Under the pieces are notes generated by a model that saw only the letters and a program-made list of their open reading frames with translations, was not told the origin of the DNA and did not search any database. The position numbers and the translations under genes were made by a program. Of a stretch of 64,000 bases of DNA, positions 58,662-64,000 are shown one piece after another; positions within the stretch are counted from its first letter, which is position 1; the number at the start of each line of letters is the position of its first letter. The DNA is from Sphingobium sp. YR768. GTDB lineage: Bacteria > Pseudomonadota > Alphaproteobacteria > Sphingomonadales > Sphingomonadaceae. The stretch is from the NCBI RefSeq assembly GCF_900111125.1, contig NZ_FOGE01000025.1:1-64000 (forward strand), read 5' to 3'.

Positions 58662-60877
58662 GGTCTGATCTTCAGCACCGGCAGGATGCTGGCATGGTCG
58701 TCGGTCCAGGCGGAAAAGCCGGGGCGCGGGCGCAGCAATTGCCAGTCCTGCGGCCGGGTCAGATATTCCAGACGGTCCAGTTGCGCCGGGTCGCGCGACA
58801 GGGCAACCCATAAAGACGCGGCATAGTGGCGAGCGTCATCCCGCTTGTCCGGCACATAATGGCGCAACCGCGCGTGCCATCCCTCCGCCGCCGCATCCCC
58901 CGCCACCACCGGGCGCAGGTCCAGATAGCGATTGGAAATATGGATCAGCAGCACGCCATTGCGCGCCAGCCGGCGGCCATAGATGTCCAGCGCCTCCCGC
59001 GTCAGCAGGTGCATCGGAATGGAATCGGAGGAGAAAGCGTCGATCACCAGCAGGTCCGCGCCGCCCGCCGGCTGCTGCGCGATCGTCATGCGGGCGTCGC
59101 CGATCACGATGTCGGCATGCGGCTGGCAACGCGACAGGAAGCTGAAATCGGCGGAATTGCGGGCGATGGCGACCATCGCCGGATCGATCTCATAGAAGCG
59201 CCAAGTCTGGCCGGGGCGGATATAGCAGGCCAGCGTCCCCGCCCCCAGCCCGACCACATCGATCCGCGCATGCGGCCCGAACAGCGTGGGCGCATGGCGC
59301 AGCGCCATACCCACGCCCGACAGCGGCGCATAGTAGCTGGTCGGGTCGGTCTCCCGGCCCTTCGTCAGATTCTGAATGCCGTGCAGGGTGGTGCCGTGGA
59401 ACAGGATGCGTTCCTTGCCGTCCCGGTTCGCAACGCCATAGACGCCGAAATAGCTGCGCGTCAGCATGCCGCTGGCCGACTGGGACAGCTTCTCCCATCC
59501 GCTGAGGCACAGCATCAGATAGAGGAGTATCCCCGCGCCCAGCAACCGATGACCCAGCGCCAGCACGCCAAAGGCGATGATCGTGGTGAAGCAGATCGTC
59601 TTGATCAGCGGCGATGTCCATCCCGGCACCAGCCCACCACCGATGATCGACAGGGCCAGCCCCGCCAGCAGCATCGCCGTCGCCAGCCAGACCCGGCGCG
59701 CCGGGCTTTCCCACAGAAGGCGCGGCAGCCGCAGCGTCGACTCGCGCGCCGGCAGCAACAGCGCGGCGGCAGCCAGCAGGGCGGGATATTCATAGGTCCA
59801 GTCGAAGATCAGCGGGGCTATCAACGCACAGAACAGCCCGCCGATCATCCCGCCGACCGACAGCAGCAGATAGAATCGAGTCAGATGCGCCGCCGCCGGG
59901 CGCTGATCGTAGAGGCGGGCATGGAGCGCGGTCGACACCACGAACAGCGCCGCCAATATGCCCAGCGCCACGAAGACCGGGAAATGGATCGTCCCGGTAA
60001 AGGCGATGCAGGCGCCGATCAGCAGGATGATGGGTGCGATCAGGCTGCACAGGTCCGCCACGCCGCGCCGGGTGGCGAAGGCCGCGCTGAAACTGAGCAG
60101 ATAGAGACCGAGCGGCAGCACCCAGAGCAGCGGCATGGCGACGATATCGGTGGTCAGATACAGGCTGGTCGCCAGCATCAGGCCCGACGGCACGGCCGAC
60201 AGCGCCAGCCAGTGCAGCATCTGCCGCCCACCCGGCGCGGGGGTATCGGCGGCTTCGCTGGCGACTTCGCCCGGCGCGTCGGGCGGCAATCGCCGCGCGC
60301 TGACATAGACCAGGAAGAAGAGCGCGCCATAGCAGAGCGACCAGAAGAGGCTTTGCGCCCGCAGCGCCAGAAAGGGTTCGACCAGCAGCGGATAGGCGAT
60401 CAAGCCAGCAAAGCTGCCCAGATTGGACGCGGCATAGAGCGGATAGGGATCGCGCCCCTCCGCCAGCGCATACCAGCGCTGAAGCAGCGGCGCCTGCGCC
60501 GCGACGACGAAGAAGAGCGGCCCGATCGACGCGGCGAGCAGCCACAGCACCCACAGCGCCGGCTCCATCTGCTGCGGCGGCTGCCATGTCGCCAGCCCGA
60601 TCGGCAGGAAGATGGCGGAGAGCAGGAATAGGCCCAGATGGATCAGCGCCTGCCGCCGCGCGGGAAAGCGGCCCAGCAGATGGGCGTAGGCATAGCCCGC
60701 CAGCAGCAGCGCCTGATAGACCAGCATCGCCGAATTCCACACCGACGGCGCGCCGCCCAGACGCGGCAATGCCATCCGCGCGATCATCGGCTGGACCAGA
60801 AAGAGCAGGAAAGACCCTGCGCAGATGGTGAGGATGAAGCGGGTGCGCGTGCCGATCAACTCATTCCCCTTCCCCAT
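58658..60877 (-). CDS. Fused MFS-like transporter / spermidine-synthase-like protein
   Basis: 739 residues. The first 470 residues have about 12 hydrophobic segments (FILTICAGSFLLFLVQPMIA, MLVYQALLLAGYAYAHLLG...), and residues about 480-739 are a spermidine-synthase/SAM-fold domain: ARIDVVGLGAGTLACYIRPGQTWRFYEIDPAMVAIA, then HADIVIGDARMTIAQQP and LLVIDAFSSDSIPMHLLTREALDIYG. This fused family is widespread in proteobacteria, but its substrate is unknown. The gene overlaps the carbonic anhydrase-like gene downstream. Confidence 0.92.
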   Translation of the reverse strand: MGKGNELIGTRTRFILTICAGSFLLFLVQPMIARMALPRLGGAPSVWNSAMLVYQALLLAGYAYAHLLGRFPARRQALIHLGLFLLSAIFLPIGLATWQPPQQMEPALWVLWLLAASIGPLFFVVAAQAPLLQRWYALAEGRDPYPLYAASNLGSFAGLIAYPLLVEPFLALRAQSLFWSLCYGALFFLVYVSARRLPPDAPGEVASEAADTPAPGGRQMLHWLALSAVPSGLMLATSLYLTTDIVAMPLLWVLPLGLYLLSFSAAFATRRGVADLCSLIAPIILLIGACIAFTGTIHFPVFVALGILAALFVVSTALHARLYDQRPAAAHLTRFYLLLSVGGMIGGLFCALIAPLIFDWTYEYPALLAAAALLLPARESTLRLPRLLWESPARRVWLATAMLLAGLALSIIGGGLVPGWTSPLIKTICFTTIIAFGVLALGHRLLGAGILLYLMLCLSGWEKLSQSASGMLTRSYFGVYGVANRDGKERILFHGTTLHGIQNLTKGRETDPTSYYAPLSGVGMALRHAPTLFGPHARIDVVGLGAGTLACYIRPGQTWRFYEIDPAMVAIARNSADFSFLSRCQPHADIVIGDARMTIAQQPAGGADLLVIDAFSSDSIPMHLLTREALDIYGRRLARNGVLLIHISNRYLDLRPVVAGDAAAEGWHARLRHYVPDKRDDARHYAASLWVALSRDPAQLDRLEYLTRPQDWQLLRPRPGFSAWTDDHASILPVLKIRP

Positions 60878-60925
60878 GCCCCGATCATGGTCATGCCGCA
60901 GGAGGCGGCGGATGTTAAGAGGCGA

Positions 60926-61474
60926 TCAATCCGGCCGGTCCAGCGCATAGACGATATGGCGACATAGCGGATGGCCCGGCGCAAAGTACGGATGATCGAA
61001 ATCCATAGCCGCCTGCCGCGCCATGCCCAGCCGCTGCATCAGGCCCCAGGACGCGCTGTTGCCCGGCACGGTATAGGCGATCACCCGCCGGTCGGGCAGG
61101 TTCGCCCAGCACCAGTCGATCGCGGCCTGCGCCGCCTCCCGCGCAAGGCCCTGCCCCCAATGGCTGGCGGACAGGCGCCAGCCCAGTTCGACTTCGCCAT
61201 AGATGGGCGTGGCCGGGTGTCGTCCCCGGCGCGGGCCGCAAAAGCCCAGTATCGCGCCATCGGCGCGGCTTTCGATGATCCAGAAACAATGGCCGGTCTC
61301 GGCCTGCATCCGGGCCATAGCTTGTTGCATGTCGGCATAATGGCTGCGCGGTTGCGATCCGCCAAGCCAGCGCATCACATCGGGCGTGTCGAGCGCCAGC
61401 ATGAACGGATCGATATCGCCCGCGCGCCATTCGCGCAGGATCAACCGATCCGTTTCAAGCCGGAATTCAGCCAT
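60926..61474 (-). CDS. GNAT N-acetyltransferase (RimJ/RimL-like)
   Basis: 182-residue acetyltransferase. TDRLILREWRAGDIDPF at the N terminus and ELGWRLSASHWGQGLAREAAQAAIDWC (motif A, Q/R-x-x-G-x-G/A) with GNSASWGLMQRLGMARQAAMDFDHP are the Acetyltransf_3 pattern. It starts 8 bases inside the hemB stop region and is co-directional, so probably transcribed with hemB. Its substrate (protein or small amine) cannot be deduced. Confidence 0.9.
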   Translation of the reverse strand: MAEFRLETDRLILREWRAGDIDPFMLALDTPDVMRWLGGSQPRSHYADMQQAMARMQAETGHCFWIIESRADGAILGFCGPRRGRHPATPIYGEVELGWRLSASHWGQGLAREAAQAAIDWCWANLPDRRVIAYTVPGNSASWGLMQRLGMARQAAMDFDHPYFAPGHPLCRHIVYALDRPD

Positions 61475-62462
61475 TCAGCAGGCGCGCGGCGTGCAGCGCA
61501 TGATAGGTCAGCACACCCGAACAGCCCGCCCGCTTGAACGCCAGCAATGTTTCCAGCACCAGCGCGTCGCGATCCCCCGCGCCCGCCGCGGCGGCATGTT
61601 CGATCATCGCATATTCGCCCGACACCTGATAGGCGAAGACCGGCACGGCAAAGCGATCCCGCACCCGCGCGACGATGTCCAGATAGGGCAGGCCCGGCTT
61701 CACCATCACGCTGTCGGCCCCTTCGGCCAGATCCAGCGCGACTTCGCGCAGCGCTTCCTCCCCATTGGCGGGGTCCATCTGATAGTTCTTCTTGTCGCCC
61801 TTCAACAGCCCGCGCGATCCCACCGCATCACGGAAGGGACCATAGAAGGCGCTGGCATATTTGGCGGCATAGGCCATGATCTGGACATTGACGTGGCCGC
61901 CCTGCTCCAGCGCCGCGCGGATCGCGCCGATGCGGCCATCCATCATGTCGCTGGGCGCGATAATATCCGCCCCGGCCGCCGCCTGATTGAGCGACTGGCC
62001 GATCAGCACGTCGATCGTCGCGTCATTGAGGACATAGCCGCTATCGTCCAGCAGCCCGTCCTGCCCATGGGCGGTATAGGGGTCGAGCGCCACGTCGGTC
62101 AGGATGCCGATATCGGGCGCCGCATCCTTGATCGCGCGGATGGCGCGGCACATCAGATTGTCGGGATTGAGCGCCTCTTCGCCCGCATCGCTGCGCCGGT
62201 CCGGCTGGGTATTGGGGAACAGGGCAAGGCAGGGAATGCCCGCGTCGCGCGCGTCCTTCGCGCGGGCGACCATCAGGTCCACCGACCAGCGCGATACGCC
62301 CGGCAACGCAGCGATCGGTTCCTCGACGCCTTCGCCCTCGGTCACGAAGAGCGGCCAGATCAGATCGCTGGGCGACAGGCGGTTTTCAGCGTGCATCGCC
62401 CGGCTCCAGGCGGCAACACGGGTACGGCGCATACGCAGCGCCGGATAGGGGGCTTGGGTCAT
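61467..62462 (-). CDS. hemB: Delta-aminolevulinic acid dehydratase (porphobilinogen synthase)
   Basis: 331 residues. Condenses two 5-aminolevulinate to porphobilinogen in haem synthesis. The Schiff-base lysine is in SVMVKPGLPYLDI and the second active lysine in AYAAKYASAFYGPFRDA. At the metal site the sequence is TDVALDPYTAHGQDG: the zinc-binding cysteines are replaced by Ala/Asp, so this is a zinc-independent, magnesium-type enzyme as in other alphaproteobacteria and Pseudomonas. Start ATG at 62462 (MTQAPYPALRMRR). Confidence 0.96.
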   Translation of the reverse strand: MTQAPYPALRMRRTRVAAWSRAMHAENRLSPSDLIWPLFVTEGEGVEEPIAALPGVSRWSVDLMVARAKDARDAGIPCLALFPNTQPDRRSDAGEEALNPDNLMCRAIRAIKDAAPDIGILTDVALDPYTAHGQDGLLDDSGYVLNDATIDVLIGQSLNQAAAGADIIAPSDMMDGRIGAIRAALEQGGHVNVQIMAYAAKYASAFYGPFRDAVGSRGLLKGDKKNYQMDPANGEEALREVALDLAEGADSVMVKPGLPYLDIVARVRDRFAVPVFAYQVSGEYAMIEHAAAAGAGDRDALVLETLLAFKRAGCSGVLTYHALHAARLLNG

Positions 62463-62528
62463 GGCAAGGGGTGTAGGCGCGGCCGCCGGGGGGATCAAGC
62501 CGGGCAGTTTGTCCCAGTGCCCGGCCTT

Positions 62529-63443
62529 CTAGCCGTGCTCCCAGCCCAGCCGATCAGGCAAGGGCAGGATCGCGCCGTCGATCTTGAGCGTCAGTCCGGT
62601 CCCTTCGCTCACATGACCGACCGGGATCGCCCGGACCGGCGGCGCCATGCCGGGCGACAAAGCGAAGAGCAGTTCATAATCATCGCCCGCGCGCGCGGCC
62701 GCGATCTGGACGGCGGTGCTGGCGCCGCGCACCTTTTCCAGCGCGCGCGACAGCGGGATATGGTCGATGGTGATGGCGACCCCGCTGGCCTGCGCCATGC
62801 GCAGGGCATCGATCAGCAGCCCATCGGACACATCCATCATCGCGCTGGCGACGGGCGCCAGCAGCGCGCCCTCGGCGATGCGCGGGCGGGGACGGCGATA
62901 GGCCTCCACCAGCGGGCCGGACGCGGCGGGATCTGCGCGGGCCAGGTCCAGCCCGATGCCCGCATCCCCCACCGGCCCTGTGACATAGAGCCGGTCGCCC
63001 GGCTGCGCCCCGCCGCGCGTGGGGACGGCCCCCGTCGCTTCGCCGATGGCGGTCAGGCTGTAGCTGCGCGCGCTGCCGTCCGGCATCCGCACCGTATCGC
63101 CGCCCAGCAGCGGCATGGCGTGCCGCTCCAGCGCTTCCCCCAGCCCCTCCAGAAAGGCCGCGTCCCAGCCATCGTCGCCCGACAGCGCATAGTTGAGCAG
63201 GCAGCCGACCGGGCGGGCGCCCTTGGCCGCCAGATCGGACAGGTTGACCGCCGCCAGCTTCCAGCCAATGTCGGCGGGCGGATCGGTGGGAAGATAATGG
63301 ACGCCCTCGACCATCGTGTCGCTGGTCAGGATCAGGCGCGCCCCGCCGACCGGCAGGATCGCGACATCGTCGCTCAGCCCCTGCGCCGCCGGATCATGGG
63401 CCAGCAGGCGCAGCAGGGTGAGGAAGCGGGATTCGGCGGACAT
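62529..63443 (-). CDS. thiL: Thiamine-monophosphate kinase
   Basis: About 304 residues of the PurM/AIR-synthase fold: SDDVAILPVGGARLILTSDTMVEGVHYLP at the N-terminal half, LAAVNLSDLAAKGARPVGCLLNYAL, and DVSDGLLIDALRMAQASGVAITID in the C-terminal half. Phosphorylates thiamine monophosphate to the diphosphate. The ATG at 63443 (MSAESRF) fits homologues better than 63461. nusB is upstream, with a palindromic element in between; nusB-thiL adjacency is common. Confidence 0.94.
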   Translation of the reverse strand: MSAESRFLTLLRLLAHDPAAQGLSDDVAILPVGGARLILTSDTMVEGVHYLPTDPPADIGWKLAAVNLSDLAAKGARPVGCLLNYALSGDDGWDAAFLEGLGEALERHAMPLLGGDTVRMPDGSARSYSLTAIGEATGAVPTRGGAQPGDRLYVTGPVGDAGIGLDLARADPAASGPLVEAYRRPRPRIAEGALLAPVASAMMDVSDGLLIDALRMAQASGVAITIDHIPLSRALEKVRGASTAVQIAAARAGDDYELLFALSPGMAPPVRAIPVGHVSEGTGLTLKIDGAILPLPDRLGWEHG

Positions 63444-63472
63444 GGTGGGAAGGTAACCCAATTGCCATCTTT

Positions 63473-63546
63473 GTGCTCCTGCGAAAGCAGGAGCCCAGGG
63501 TAGGGTACGTGCCCTGCATCCTGGGCTCCTGCTTTCGCAGGAGCAC
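63473..63546. repeat. Intergenic palindrome between nusB and thiL
   Basis: Perfect inverted repeat with 27-base arms (63473-63499 and 63520-63546). Each arm contains its own 8-bp hairpin with a GAAA or TTTC loop (GCTCCTGC-GAAA-GCAGGAGC). Same family as 54975-55040. It is transcribed inside the nusB-thiL unit. Confidence 0.92.
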
Positions 63547-63551
63547 GGAAA

Positions 63552-63998
63552 TTATTTGCGCACGTCCTTCGACACGCCATCGAGCAGGCCGTTGACGAAG
63601 CCAGCCTCGCGCTTGTCGTAAAAGGCGTGGGCGACATCGACATATTCGCTGATCACGGTGCCGGTGCCGACATCGGCCCGCGCAAGCAGTTCATAGGTGC
63701 CGGCGCGCAATATCTGGCGCATCGGCTTGTCGAGGCGATCGAGGCTCCAGCCGCTGGACAGGCGGGCGGCGATCAGGCCGTCAATCTCTTCCCGGCGGCG
63801 ATCCACGCCCTGCACGACATCGTCGAAAAAGGGTTCCTCCGCCGGGGCATAGGTCACATCCTCGATCGTCGCGCCCAACCGGTGCTGATGGAATTCGTGC
63901 AGCAGGATATGGACGGGCGTACCCTCCATTTCGAGCTGGTACAGCGCCTGAACCGCGGCAAGGCGCGCGGCGGAACGGGATTTGGAGCGTTCGTTCAT
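63552..63998 (-). CDS. nusB: Transcription antitermination factor NusB
   Basis: 148 residues, all helical. RSAARLAAVQALYQLEMEG at the N terminus (RNA-binding Arg-rich region), then SSGWSLDRLDKPMRQILRAGTYELLARADVGTGTVISEYVDVAHAFYDKREAGFVNGLLDGV, the conserved C-terminal signature. It binds NusE (S10) and boxA RNA to help rRNA transcription. The complete gene ends right at the window edge (start ATG at 63998), so an upstream neighbour (often ribH) is not visible. Confidence 0.95.
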   Translation of the reverse strand: MNERSKSRSAARLAAVQALYQLEMEGTPVHILLHEFHQHRLGATIEDVTYAPAEEPFFDDVVQGVDRRREEIDGLIAARLSSGWSLDRLDKPMRQILRAGTYELLARADVGTGTVISEYVDVAHAFYDKREAGFVNGLLDGVSKDVRK

Positions 63999-64000
63999 AA

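Noticed and set aside
1..64000. Insertion sequences, prophage genes, CRISPR arrays, rRNA or replication origin
   Set aside because: None seen: no transposase, integrase, phage structural genes, direct-repeat arrays or rRNA stretches. The repeats present are single palindromic elements.

Overview
The window looks like a chromosomal segment of an alphaproteobacterium of the Sphingomonadaceae (Sphingobium/Sphingomonas type). This rests on high GC, a MucR/Ros-type regulator, a zwf-edd-glk-eda Entner-Doudoroff operon, a magnesium-type HemB, an E2/Lpd pyruvate dehydrogenase locus and several families of intergenic palindromes of a kind I associate with sphingomonads. The assignment comes from gene content only; no database was searched.

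Layout. 1-7.4 kb: start of an unknown gene, ogt, and a three-gene RND efflux operon (outer-membrane channel, pump, adaptor) facing a TetR regulator across a perfect 20-bp palindromic operator. 7.4-13 kb: two tandem GT4 glycosyltransferases, a 53-aa small gene and an M16 peptidase. 13-25 kb: housekeeping genes rhlE, nfuA, tsaB-rimI, mucR, fur, plsC, miaB-phoH-ybeY-corC, a DUF2142 membrane protein and a PAP2 phosphatase. 25-32.9 kb: lpdA / acyl-CoA thioesterase / pyruvate dehydrogenase E2, a universal stress protein, RNase R, a cupin and two small membrane or secreted proteins.

33-50.8 kb is the accessory region and the most interesting part. A tightly overlapping minus-strand operon encodes a tetratricopeptide/hydrolase-like protein, a polysaccharide pyruvyl transferase-like enzyme, an acyl carrier protein, a GT2 glycosyltransferase, two paralogous phytanoyl-CoA-dioxygenase-like oxygenases, a fatty acyl-AMP ligase and a cytochrome P450. 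Around it lie a second pyruvyl transferase-like protein fused to a zinc-ribbon/methyltransferase module, a stand-alone methyltransferase, a beta-helix protein ending in the same zinc-ribbon/methyltransferase module, a double glycosyltransferase broken by a frameshift, and a PP-loop protein with a zinc-type cysteine cluster. Together they read as an uncharacterised pathway that activates a fatty acid, loads it on a carrier protein, oxidises it, and joins it to or builds it alongside a modified surface sugar. This product is an inference.

50.8-64 kb returns to core genes: tRNA-Leu(CAA), a MerC-like protein behind a Zur-like site, zwf-edd-glk-eda, a small lipoprotein, a DUF6572-like protein, gamma carbonic anhydrase, a fused MFS/spermidine-synthase-like protein, a GNAT enzyme, hemB, thiL and nusB. 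Eight intergenic palindromes from about five sequence families separate genes in the core regions and are absent from the 33-50.8 kb cluster.
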